Shown: in pieces, positions 1 to 6,819 of the stretch
Numbering within the stretch: the stretch's first letter is position 1
Layout of the letters: each line of letters begins with the position of its first letter
Assembly: GCA_009697495.1 (NCBI GenBank)
Contig: SHUN01000155.1
Coordinates: 1-6,889, forward strand
Length of the DNA stretch: 6,889 nucleotides
DNA from: Bryobacterales bacterium
GTDB lineage: Bacteria > Acidobacteriota > Terriglobia > Bryobacterales > Bryobacteraceae
Direction: 5' to 3'
Program-made: the position numbers and the translations under genes
Notes under the pieces: model-generated
Told to the model about the DNA's origin: nothing
The model's database searches: none
Seen by the model: the letters and a program-made list of their open reading frames with translations, nothing else

Positions 1-263
1 CCCCCTGGCAACGAGCTTATGTGGAACGGGTCATCGGTACCATTCGCCGCGAGTGCCTGGACCACGTAATCGTGTTCGGCGAACGGAGCTTGTACCGTCA
101 CCTGCAAAGTTTCGTGGACTACTATCATCGGAGCCGGACACACCTGGGATTGGAGAAGGACACACCGGAGCCGCGCCCGATTCAATCGGCGGACATGGGG
201 CGGGTTATTGCGATGCCGGAAGTCGGCGGACTCCATCATCGGTACGAGCACCGCGCCGCATAA
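1..263 (+). CDS. Integrase-core (DDE) transposase, C-terminal fragment
   Basis: The frame is open from base 3 through the left edge to a TAA stop, giving 86 visible residues. The order AYVERVIGTIRREC, then a basic and aromatic stretch with DYYHRSRTHLGL, then PEPRPI is typical of the C-terminal end of rve-type transposases of the IS3/IS481 kind. The glutamate of VER (codon 24-26) sits where the third acidic residue of the DDE catalytic triad lies in this fold; the two aspartates would be upstream of the window. In the family this enzyme cuts and joins IS ends. The C-terminus looks intact and undamaged, ending in a YEHRAA tail. A GTG at 21-23 could be read as a start, but the homologous residues continue upstream of it, so it is not the real start. 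The right inverted repeat of the same element probably lies at 652-699. Confidence 0.88.
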   Translation, partial: PWQRAYVERVIGTIRRECLDHVIVFGERSLYRHLQSFVDYYHRSRTHLGLEKDTPEPRPIQSADMGRVIAMPEVGGLHHRYEHRAA

Positions 264-651
264 CGATATCTTCGGCGCGACTCCATCCGCACTTGGCCGG
301 GGTCCCTGCGCAAGCCTCCTAACGGTCACCGGGGCCGCAGTCAGTGAAGCGTGGTAACAGGCCTTGCCAGCCGACGACGCGGGGCGAGTGAAGTCCAAAG
401 GCTCTCCCTCAAAGCCCCCAAAGGCTGTGGATCCAGGCCGATCAGACCTCAAGATGAGGTTTCCGAGAACGAGCGTTGCAGAACACCGAGCTGATGACGG
501 AGAGCCAGAATCTCAAGCTGAAGCGCCGTACGATGGCGAAAGAACGCCATGAAAGCCGCCGCGAGCGCCACCAACGGAGGCGAACAAGGGAATCGAAGGA
601 AGAAAGGGAACCCCCAATTTATCAGCAACTTCGAGGTTTGCGAGAACTACA
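264..651 (+). other. Long tail of IS copy A between transposase stop and right inverted repeat
   Basis: This stretch of 388 bp holds no gene that I recognise. It contains an open frame at 476-676 that would give 66 residues, very rich in Arg, Lys and Glu, and whose TAG stop (674-676) falls inside the inverted repeat. No convincing ribosome binding site or known domain supports it. A purine-rich run at about 584-609 precedes a short C run at 610-614. By contrast copy B has only 29 bp between its left repeat and its transposase ATG, so the element is strongly asymmetric. It may be a decayed passenger, a structured non-coding end, or a separate inserted piece. Confidence 0.4.
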
Positions 652-699
652 GATTATCTCCCGCTGTTTCAGATAGATCGAGTTTCCGGGCCATACGGG
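652..699. repeat. Right terminal inverted repeat of IS copy A (48 bp)
   Basis: Bases 652-699 are the reverse complement of 6743-6790 at 47 of 48 positions. The single mismatch is 672 against 6770. Pairing fails just inside (651 against 6791) and just outside (700 against 6742), so both limits are sharp. Read from the outer end inward, the repeat begins CCCGTATGGCCCGGAAACTC. Its place downstream of a transposase C-terminus, with its partner upstream of a transposase N-terminus, is what expected right and left IS ends look like. Confidence 0.9.
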
Positions 700-779
700 G
701 TCGAAGGCCAGTGCCGTAGAAGAGCACCAAGAATGCGCGCATCGTATGTGGCTCGATGTGGGCGCTCGGATGATAAGCT

Positions 780-802
780 GAGTTGCCGCTTCGCGGCAGC
801 TC
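780..802. terminator. Hairpin downstream of the receptor gene, possible weak terminator
   Basis: A 10-bp stem, gagttgccgc (780-789) against gcggcagctc (793-802), closes a three-base ttc loop. As plus-strand RNA all ten pairs form, one of them U-G. In the minus-strand transcript, the direction of the receptor gene, that pair (783/799) becomes an A-C mismatch, leaving nine pairs. It lies 33 bp past the receptor stop at 836. The minus strand after the stem reads agcttatcat, which is only weakly U-rich, so factor-independent termination is uncertain. Confidence 0.4.
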
Positions 803-805
803 CAT

Positions 806-835
806 TGCGAGACAGGCGGGTGCGAGACTTGCGGG
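806..835. repeat. Tandem 15-bp duplication abutting the receptor stop codon
   Basis: The units tgcgagacaggcggg (806-820) and tgcgagacttgcggg (821-835) lie head to tail and differ at two bases. The array ends exactly where the receptor's stop codon begins (836-838 on the plus strand). It looks like a local slippage duplication in the 3' untranslated region; no function is evident. Confidence 0.6.
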
Positions 836-3800
836 TTAGAACCGAATCCGGCCCTGCAACTGTAAAAACCGGTTCCGCGTGTTGGTCTGTGAGGTAATGC
901 GGCCGAAATCAGTCGAAAACGGGTTCAATCCGGGGTCGCCGAACTGCGTCCGGTTCTGAATGTTTAACGCGTCCACGCGGACCTGGAACGTTACCCGTTC
1001 CCGGATGCGAAAGTCACGCTGTAGATTTACGTTCCACTGGTTGGTCATATCGGCCCGCACGCCGTCGATGCGTGTCGGAAACACGCGGCGATGGAATGCG
1101 GCGGGCCCCCTGGCGGCCACGGTCTCAAAACCGCTGGGGTTGAACCATCGGTCGAGTGTCCGGTCGCCGCCGTTGATGCTCGCAGTGTCGCCGGAATAAA
1201 ATAGGTTTCCCCAGTTCAACAACGGTCCCGGTTGCCATTCGTACGTGGCCGCCGCCTGGAACCCTCCAAAGGCATGGCTCAACAAGCCATCTCGCGCCCA
1301 TCTCCGCCCCTTTCCAAAGGGAAATTCATAGATGCCGGTTGCGGTGACGCGATGCGGCCGGCCGTTGTTGCTCTCCACCCAAAATGGCACGGCGTCGAAC
1401 TCATTCAAGTAGGCGGTGCGCTCCCGCACGTATTGTCGCACGTAGTTAAAATTCATATTGAAGCCGCTCGCGAAGCGCTTCTGAATCTGCACTGCAAACT
1501 CGTGGGTTTTCGCCTCACCAAGCGGAGTCAACCGCTGGGTAACTCCGTTCATCTGCGGATAGGCGCGAAGCAACTGGTTCTTGCGGATCGTGGTGCTCGT
1601 ATAGAATCCCAGCGTTGTCATGTCCTGATAGATCAGCGGTGAAGTTGCCGCCAACCCGCTGAAGTTGCCAATGGCAAATGGGTTCGCTACGTTGCCGTTC
1701 AAGTTATTGGCGATGGTGTTATTCCGCGCCTGGCCATCCGCCCAGTACTTCTCCGCTAACGGCGACAGGGAACTGTTCACAGACGCCCGATCGGAATAGG
1801 AGCCGGCATAGGCGGCATCAATCAACCAGTCGCTTCCCAACTGATGTTGCAGGCCAACGCGCCATCTTTGTTGGCGCGCATGCCTGACATCGTACAAGCT
1901 GTAAGTCCAGCCGCGCCCGGCGCGCGCCATCGTTCCCAAGGCGTCGCGGGCCGGAGTGTCAAATCGGGTTCCGTTGGCGCGCACCGGGAACGGATCGCTC
2001 ATCGGAGATACGCCTCGCCGAGGGTCGCCCGCCAGCCAATTTACGCCGAAATCGTTGGTGAATACCGTGGATGTAGCGCGGCTGAATCCGGTTTGATCCG
2101 GCGCTTCATTCAGCACGTTGAGGGTGTCGTAGTACATCCCATACCCGACGCGAAACACAGTTTTCCTCCGCACCTGGTAGGCCACGCCGACGCGCGGCAG
2201 CCACATCAGTTCGTTACCCCACAATTGGCGCGAACTGCCTCCAACGCCTGGATAAATGGACGCCCCGCGAACCGCGAACTCGCCCGCCCCCAACTCCGGC
2301 ACCGTATTGCGCGCATAGGCCGCCTGGGCGTCGTCGGTAATCGGCAGTTTCGCCGCCGGATCGAAACTGGATATCGCGCGGTTGAACCTCTCCGTCGGAC
2401 CCTTTTCGTATTCAATTCGAATCCCCGCATTCAGACTTAACTTCGGCGTGATGCGCCACTGGTCTTGCGCGTACCAGCCAAGATAAGGATTGTAGGTCGC
2501 ATAGCTATCGGTGGTCGCCACGTTGGCCGAACTCGGAATTCCCATGAGGAACGCCGCCCAGCTGTGGGCCAAACTCCCGGCCGGTGTAAAGGTATCCTCA
2601 TTCCGCCGCGTGTATTGATTGTCGAAAGAAAATGCGCCGGAGGTGTTTCCGCCCGCGCCGCCTGTGCGGTACTGGCCGCGCAAGTCGGCCCCCGCTCGAA
2701 TCGTATGGTAGCCTCGAATGTGGGTGACATCCGCTTTGACGGCCGATGTCCGGAAATTTGTCGTGGATGGGTAGTTGAAACTAATGGATTCGTATCCGGC
2801 AAAGGCCATTTGCGGCAGGATGGTCAGGCTGCCCGCCTTCGCATCGAGATACGCCGGTAGCCCCGCGTCCGATGGTTTGTACTGCCGGGCGGCGAATGCG
2901 GCGGAGCCTTCCCGATAATTGTTCACGGACAGCGAAACGTCCAGGACGGTTGCCGAACTAGCTGTAAACACCCAGTCCACCGTTGCCCCAAGGTTGGTCC
3001 GAATGCCGTTATCGGCCTGGAGTCCGCGGACAGTATCGTACATCCAATCATTGGCGTTGTTCACCCAGTCGTTGTAGCTCCATCGCCCGAAGAAGCGGTG
3101 CCGGTTGGAGAGTTGGTAGTCGATGCGATTGCTGTAGGCGAAATAGTCGCGAAGCAGCGGCGTCGTCAGCGCCAGAAAATTGTTGGTGGGCTCCCGCTTC
3201 AGATCGACGTCGTTGTTCGGCACTGGCAATAGCTTGGTGTAGAACGGCGCCGCCGGGTTGACGATCCGGGATTGCGCCAGGATATTGCCGGGAATCGGAT
3301 CGCGAATGAAGTGGGTTGGCCGGGCGGCGTCGGCCCGCACGCTGAGCGGGTCGTACAACTGGTAGAGTCCCGCATTTACTCCAAGGAAACGGGAAAAATC
3401 GCCGCCGCGATCCGCCACGGTGGGAATCGTTTTGTTGAGCCGATCCGGCAAGTCGGCGACTTTGTCTTTGTTTCCCTGGTAGCTGAAGAAGAAGAAGAGC
3501 TTGTCTTTGCCGTCGAAGAGCTTGGGGATCTTTATCGGACCGCCGATTGTGCCGGTGTAGTTATTGGAACGTCCGGTCGCCTGTTTATCCTGAGACCGGA
3601 GTGCGTCGGCCCCGGCGCGGTCACCGGCGGCTTCGGCGGCGGCGATGTTGCGGTAATAGCGCTGCTTGGTGAAGAACGGGGTGCCATGCCAGCGTTGCTG
3701 CCAGTGCTGCTCGGTGAGCGTTCCGTGAAACTGATTCGTGCCGCCCTTTGTCATCATGGTCACGCTCACGCCCGTGCTGTGCCCGGTGGAGGCATCGAAG

Positions 3801-4477
3801 CCAAAGGTCTCCACCTTCATCTCCTGGATCGTGTCGGAGACGGGCAGGTAGGCGCTCCGCCGGCTCGCGCCATTGTTTGGAACGCCATCGATGGACCATT
3901 CGTTGCCGCCCACTCCCCCCGCCACCCGATAATCGGAGGCGCCGATATTCGAATGCGGTCCAAGATAATCATTCACACCGCTAGTCTGCACGCCGGGAGT
4001 CATCTTCACCATCACCATGATGTTGTTGGCAATCAGCGGCAGGTCCATCACGCTGCGGTTGTCCATCACCATGCCGCTCGACGCGCTGTTTGTGTCCAGC
4101 ATCGGCGTCTCGCCGGTGACCGTCACCGAGTCCGAGACTGTGCCGATTTCCAGCTTTAAATCGATTTCGAGCCGCGTACTCAGCGGCAGCACGATTCCAC
4201 TCCGGATCGACCTCTTGAACCCACTCGATTCAGCGACGACCCGATAGTTGCCCGGCAACAGTAGATTGGCTTCGTAGTGCCCGGTTGCGTTCGCAACCAG
4301 TCTGACCGTTGTGCCGGTGTCCCGGTTTTCCACCAGTACGGCCGCACCGGGAACGGGGGCATCCGATGGATCGATCACCCGGCCTTGAATAGCGCCGCGC
4401 GATTCCTGCGCGAACGCCCGAAATCCAGTCAAGGCGACCGCCGCCGCAAAAACAACTGTGAGCCATCTTCGATTCAT
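836..4477 (-). CDS. TonB-dependent receptor, Oar-like, with carboxypeptidase-regulatory-like N-terminus
   Basis: This gene encodes a 1213-residue outer-membrane receptor of the TonB-dependent, Oar-like type common in acidobacteria; such proteins import or bind large ligands using energy from TonB-ExbBD. Residues 1-23 are a Sec signal peptide (positive NRR, hydrophobic core, cleavage after AFA). Residues about 27-110 form a CarboxypepD_reg-like beta-sandwich (GAIQGRVIDPSDAPVPGA). Next come DSVTVTG at 116-122 and a plug domain containing IDGVPNN at 196-202. A long beta-barrel follows, with phrases such as KLFFFFSYQGN and YAQDQWRITPKLSLNAGIR, and the protein ends in RIRF with the terminal Phe expected of a barrel protein. 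No frameshift or stop interrupts it. The frame stays open to 4549, but the ATG at 4475-4477 is chosen because it begins the signal peptide and has GGAG eight bases upstream. It follows the sulfatase by 17 bp. The ligand is not predictable, and no SusD-like gene is present. Confidence 0.93.
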   Translation of the reverse strand: MNRRWLTVVFAAAVALTGFRAFAQESRGAIQGRVIDPSDAPVPGAAVLVENRDTGTTVRLVANATGHYEANLLLPGNYRVVAESSGFKRSIRSGIVLPLSTRLEIDLKLEIGTVSDSVTVTGETPMLDTNSASSGMVMDNRSVMDLPLIANNIMVMVKMTPGVQTSGVNDYLGPHSNIGASDYRVAGGVGGNEWSIDGVPNNGASRRSAYLPVSDTIQEMKVETFGFDASTGHSTGVSVTMMTKGGTNQFHGTLTEQHWQQRWHGTPFFTKQRYYRNIAAAEAAGDRAGADALRSQDKQATGRSNNYTGTIGGPIKIPKLFDGKDKLFFFFSYQGNKDKVADLPDRLNKTIPTVADRGGDFSRFLGVNAGLYQLYDPLSVRADAARPTHFIRDPIPGNILAQSRIVNPAAPFYTKLLPVPNNDVDLKREPTNNFLALTTPLLRDYFAYSNRIDYQLSNRHRFFGRWSYNDWVNNANDWMYDTVRGLQADNGIRTNLGATVDWVFTASSATVLDVSLSVNNYREGSAAFAARQYKPSDAGLPAYLDAKAGSLTILPQMAFAGYESISFNYPSTTNFRTSAVKADVTHIRGYHTIRAGADLRGQYRTGGAGGNTSGAFSFDNQYTRRNEDTFTPAGSLAHSWAAFLMGIPSSANVATTDSYATYNPYLGWYAQDQWRITPKLSLNAGIRIEYEKGPTERFNRAISSFDPAAKLPITDDAQAAYARNTVPELGAGEFAVRGASIYPGVGGSSRQLWGNELMWLPRVGVAYQVRRKTVFRVGYGMYYDTLNVLNEAPDQTGFSRATSTVFTNDFGVNWLAGDPRRGVSPMSDPFPVRANGTRFDTPARDALGTMARAGRGWTYSLYDVRHARQQRWRVGLQHQLGSDWLIDAAYAGSYSDRASVNSSLSPLAEKYWADGQARNNTIANNLNGNVANPFAIGNFSGLAATSPLIYQDMTTLGFYTSTTIRKNQLLRAYPQMNGVTQRLTPLGEAKTHEFAVQIQKRFASGFNMNFNYVRQYVRERTAYLNEFDAVPFWVESNNGRPHRVTATGIYEFPFGKGRRWARDGLLSHAFGGFQAAATYEWQPGPLLNWGNLFYSGDTASINGGDRTLDRWFNPSGFETVAARGPAAFHRRVFPTRIDGVRADMTNQWNVNLQRDFRIRERVTFQVRVDALNIQNRTQFGDPGLNPFSTDFGRITSQTNTRNRFLQLQGRIRF

Positions 4478-4485
4478 TTGGAGTA

Positions 4486-4489
4486 CTCC
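4486..4489 (-). promoter_or_regulatory. Ribosome binding site of the receptor gene
   Basis: The minus strand reads GGAG, eight bases before the ATG at 4477. It lies between that ATG and the sulfatase stop (4495-4497). It supports the shorter start over the upstream in-frame ATG at 4549, which would add 24 residues ahead of the signal peptide and overlap the sulfatase. Its position just after the sulfatase stop would suit translational coupling. Confidence 0.65.
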
Positions 4490-4494
4490 GTCTT

Positions 4495-5934
4495 CTACCG
4501 CGCCAGATAATCGGCGCCAGTCAAACTGGTCAAAACAGACTTTTGCCACGCGCGCAACTCACGTTCCATTTTTGCGGTCATCGCCGGTTGCGCCGCCGCC
4601 AGGTCCTTCGTCTCGCCACGGTCGGCATCAAGATCAAACATTTCCCGCGCCGCGCTGGAAGAGTTCGTCCCGCGGTCCGCATCGACAACCAACTTAAAGC
4701 GATTCCCGAGCATCGCCGCCGGCCCGTCAGAATCGGATGCCACAATCCGCGGATGCTTGAAATTCCGGAAACTGCGGGTGTACTTACCGGCCATCAATTT
4801 AGCGGTTGGCGTCGTGCCTTCCTGCAGCGCGGGTTCAATGTAGGGTTCCAGTTTCCCCTGCTCCGCTGGCCTGGATTGAAACTCCCAGAAAAAGATTGGC
4901 GTTGGACGTTCCTTCATTTTGCCTTCAAGCAGCGGTTTCAGGCTGATTCCGTCCAGCGGCCGCTTAGGCAAGGCGATGCCGGTGATGTCACAGAGCGTGG
5001 GCAGCATATCGCTGGTCACAGCGTGGACGCTTGTCGCGCGGGCCTTAAGCCGGGCCGGCCATTCGATGACTCCCGGAATGCGTATCCCGCCTTCGTAGAC
5101 TTGCCCTTTATGGCCGCGGTACGGTGTCGTCAGCCGTCCTTCCGGCGGCACGCCGTTGTCGCCGCAGTACCAAAGGAGCGTATTGTCGCGCAGACCAGTC
5201 GTCCGCAATCCGTCTCGAAGTTGGCCAATGGCATGGTCCATCGCGCTGATCTCAGCCAGCCGCGAACGGATGGGATCGGACAGATCCTTATACATCGAAA
5301 GGTACGGCTCCGTGCCGAAGTAGGGTTCATGCGGCGAGCCAAACCAGACGACCGTGAACGACGGGCGGCCTTCGCTCTTCGCTTTGGCAATGAATGCCAG
5401 CGCCTCGCCGGCGACGATCTCCGAACTCTCGCCGGGGTATTTTTTAACGGGACCGCCGTTGCGCGAGAGAATCGGATCGACCTCAAAGAAGTTGTCGTGC
5501 GACAGCCATTCATGGAATCCCATGGCGCCGGGATTTGTTGGGGAATCGGCCTTGACAGGTCCCAGGTGCCATTTGCCGAAGTGCCCGCAGGCATAGCCGG
5601 CATTGTTGAGAAGACGGGCGATGGTGATCTCTTCCGGACGGATAGACCAACCGGGAGCGAAGGTCCCGTAGCGATTCGGGTGGCGGCCCGTCATGATACT
5701 GCCGCGAGTGGGGGAGCAATTGGGGTGGGCGGAATAGAAGCGGTCCAATCGCAAGCCGCCCGCCGCCATTTCGTCCAGCACGGGCGTTTTCAGGTGGGGA
5801 TGGCCATTGTAGCCGGTCTCATTCCAACCGTGATCGTCACCCATGCACAAGATGATGTTGGGGCGATCTCCGGCAGCGGCAAGCGCGGGCACCCCCGCAA
5901 ACGATTCAAGAAACCTGCGTCGCGTTACGATCAC
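4495..5934 (-). CDS. Arylsulfatase (type I, formylglycine-dependent), Tat-exported
   Basis: This gene encodes a 479-residue sulfatase of the alkaline-phosphatase superfamily (S1 type), which hydrolyses sulfate esters. The N-terminus TRRRFLE (residues 4-10) matches a twin-arginine export signal, followed by a short hydrophobic stretch ending in ALAAA, so a folded periplasmic enzyme is likely. Asp33-Asp34 (GDDHG) should bind the metal. Cys73 in CSPTR (73-77) fits the C-x-P-x-R motif in which Cys becomes formylglycine. Further family signatures are GKWHLG (120-125), SPHEPY with His202, GDNG with Asp259-Asn260, and GHKG with Lys276. The C-terminal part ends with a typical FDLDADRGETKDLAA stretch. 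Length and domain order look complete. The start is GTG: it is needed for the Tat signal and has GAGG five bases upstream. No maturing enzyme (FGE or anSME) lies in the window. The substrate is unknown; neighbours suggest a sulfated glycan or similar compound, but this is inference. Confidence 0.94.
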   Translation of the reverse strand: MIVTRRRFLESFAGVPALAAAGDRPNIILCMGDDHGWNETGYNGHPHLKTPVLDEMAAGGLRLDRFYSAHPNCSPTRGSIMTGRHPNRYGTFAPGWSIRPEEITIARLLNNAGYACGHFGKWHLGPVKADSPTNPGAMGFHEWLSHDNFFEVDPILSRNGGPVKKYPGESSEIVAGEALAFIAKAKSEGRPSFTVVWFGSPHEPYFGTEPYLSMYKDLSDPIRSRLAEISAMDHAIGQLRDGLRTTGLRDNTLLWYCGDNGVPPEGRLTTPYRGHKGQVYEGGIRIPGVIEWPARLKARATSVHAVTSDMLPTLCDITGIALPKRPLDGISLKPLLEGKMKERPTPIFFWEFQSRPAEQGKLEPYIEPALQEGTTPTAKLMAGKYTRSFRNFKHPRIVASDSDGPAAMLGNRFKLVVDADRGTNSSSAAREMFDLDADRGETKDLAAAQPAMTAKMERELRAWQKSVLTSLTGADYLAR

Positions 5935-5938
5935 GTTG

Positions 5939-5945
5939 ACCTCTT
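5939..5945 (-). promoter_or_regulatory. Ribosome binding site of the sulfatase (supports the GTG start)
   Basis: The minus strand reads AAGAGGT, with four bases between it and the GTG at 5934-5932. This is a good Shine-Dalgarno match at normal spacing. The next in-frame ATG (Met31) would remove the whole Tat signal and cut just before the metal-binding Asp33-Asp34, so the GTG start is preferred. Confidence 0.65.
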
Positions 5946-5980
5946 ATCCCCTGATCTGAATTCGTTCCATTCGACTTTGG

Positions 5981-5986
5981 AGTATA
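5981..5986 (-). promoter_or_regulatory. Possible -10 element upstream of the sulfatase
   Basis: In the 84-bp gap between the oxidoreductase stop and the sulfatase start, the minus strand carries TATACT, five of six bases matching TATAAT, about 46 bases ahead of the GTG. The only -35-like hexamer nearby (TTGAAG) is 20 bases away, which is too far for a good sigma-70 promoter. An internal promoter here would matter because the upstream gene is interrupted, but the match is weak. Confidence 0.25.
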
Positions 5987-6018
5987 CACCGCGCGCATTT
6001 GGAGCGCTTCAACCAGCG

Positions 6019-6744
6019 TTATGCCGTCCACACGCCGTTGCCGCGCATGGCCAGGTTGGCGGCGTGTCCAGCGCGAGCGGCGGCGACCCCGACTTCCACC
6101 GGCGCCGTCGGCGTCTCGCGCGAGCGCACGCAATCGAGGAAGTTCTTCATGTGGTCCAGATCGCCATCGCGCGGCGAATTCTCCTTGAGCGCCACCGGCG
6201 GCGTAACGAACGCCTCCGTGTAGCGCGGCACCTCGTTGTACACCTCGAATCCGCTGCGATGCAGCCGCATGGCGCCCTTGGTGCCGCGGATCATCAGCCC
6301 GCCGCCTTCGATATATCCCAGCAGCGAGCAGTCGAATTCCACGATGGCCTTCGAATAGCTCAACGCGGCCGACATCGTGTCCGGCGTCTGCCGCTGTTGC
6401 AGGAGCGCCTTGACGCCGGTGGCAGTGGCGCGCCGCGGCTGGTCGTCGTTCAAGTACCAGTGCGCGACGTCTACCCAGTGGACGAAGAGGTCCGTCATGG
6501 CGCCGCTGCCGAAATCCCAATACCAGCGCCAGTGGGCGTATTGATCGGCGTCAAATGGCCGGTCCGATGCCGTGCCCAGAAAGCGCTTCCAGTCCAGCTT
6601 GTTCACATCCACGTGCGCCGCGTCCTGGTTGGCAATATGGTTCTGATACCAGTAAGTGCGGATGAGCGTGACCTGTCCCAGCGTGCCGCCATCGATCAGT
6701 TCCTTGGCGTGCCTGAAGTGCGCCCAACTGCGCTGCTGAGTGCC
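6019..6744 (-). pseudogene. Gfo/Idh/MocA oxidoreductase, 5'-truncated by IS copy B
   Basis: The open frame has 241 residues from the IS border to a TAA stop at 6021-6019. It opens with GTQQRSWAHFRHAKELIDGG, which in this family lies just after the Rossmann fold and its EKP motif. It continues with GAMTDLFVHWVDVAHWYL (residues 81-98, counting GTQQ as 1-4), the region carrying the conserved Asp and His of the C-terminal substrate domain. The Tat or N-terminal region and the NAD(P)-binding domain, roughly the first 160-180 residues expected for this family, are missing. Upstream the frame runs into the inverted repeat and meets a TAG at 6768-6766, with no start codon between. A GTG at 6612 could start a 197-residue remnant but no full domain. 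Family members oxidise or reduce sugars and related polyols with NAD(P). It sits 84 bp ahead of the sulfatase in the same direction, probably the former first gene of that operon. Confidence 0.85.
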
Positions 6745-6790
6745 CGTATGGCCCGGAAACTCGATCTATGTGAAACAGCGGGAGATAATC
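6743..6790. repeat. Left terminal inverted repeat of IS copy B (48 bp)
   Basis: It pairs with 652-699 at 47 of 48 bases; the one mismatch is 6770 against 672. The outer end is CCCGTATGG and the inner end is GAGATAATC. On the minus strand it places a TAG (6768-6766) in frame with the interrupted oxidoreductase. I see no clear duplicated target site, since the outer flanks of both copies lie beyond the window. Confidence 0.9.
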
Positions 6791-6819
6791 CCTGGCGTCG
6801 TCGATAATGAGACGACCCG

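Larger units (their letters stand above)
1..699 (+). mobile_element. Insertion sequence copy A, 3' portion (transposase C-terminus, tail, right inverted repeat)
   Basis: This is the right-hand end of an insertion sequence whose left part lies outside the window. It holds the last 86 codons of an integrase-core transposase (stop at 261-263), a 388-bp stretch without a clear gene, and a 48-bp terminal inverted repeat at 652-699. The outer boundary is set at 699 because the match with the repeat of copy B stops there: base 700 is g, while the complement of the facing base 6742 is c. The copy B fragment at the other end of the window carries the matching left repeat and the start of a transposase of apparently the same type. 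Assigning the 264-651 tail to the same element is inference: another insertion or a degenerate segment could lie between the transposase and the repeat. The IS family (IS3/IS481-like) cannot be fixed from this fragment. Confidence 0.8.

Noticed and set aside
3486..3500. A GAA-type microsatellite
   Set aside because: It is the complement of consecutive Phe codons in the FFFFF stretch that is typical of these receptors, so it is explained by coding.
4003..4073. Repeated catcaccatg words suggesting a short repeat array
   Set aside because: They arise from Met, Val and Asp codons in the receptor plug (IMVMVKM and VMDNR), are irregularly spaced, and form no array.
3272..4159. A 295-codon plus-strand open frame opposite the receptor
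   Set aside because: It lies entirely antisense to the receptor's plug and early barrel, and its runs such as EEEEE and HHHHH are complements of receptor codons. No domain or ribosome binding site supports it.
4478..4549. A longer receptor start at the upstream in-frame ATG (4549)
   Set aside because: It would add 24 residues ahead of a normal signal peptide and overlap the sulfatase; the ATG at 4477 has its own GGAG and begins the signal sequence.
5906..6520. A 204-codon minus-strand open frame overlapping the oxidoreductase and the sulfatase start
   Set aside because: It is out of frame with both genes, has a low-complexity Arg/Ala-rich composition and no motifs, whereas the alternative frame gives clear Gfo/Idh sequence.
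4543..6807. A 754-codon open frame on the plus strand opposite the sulfatase and oxidoreductase
   Set aside because: It runs antisense to two genes with clear family motifs, has no recognisable domain, is rich in Arg, Ala and Val as expected of a GC-rich shadow frame, and crosses gene borders and the IS junction.
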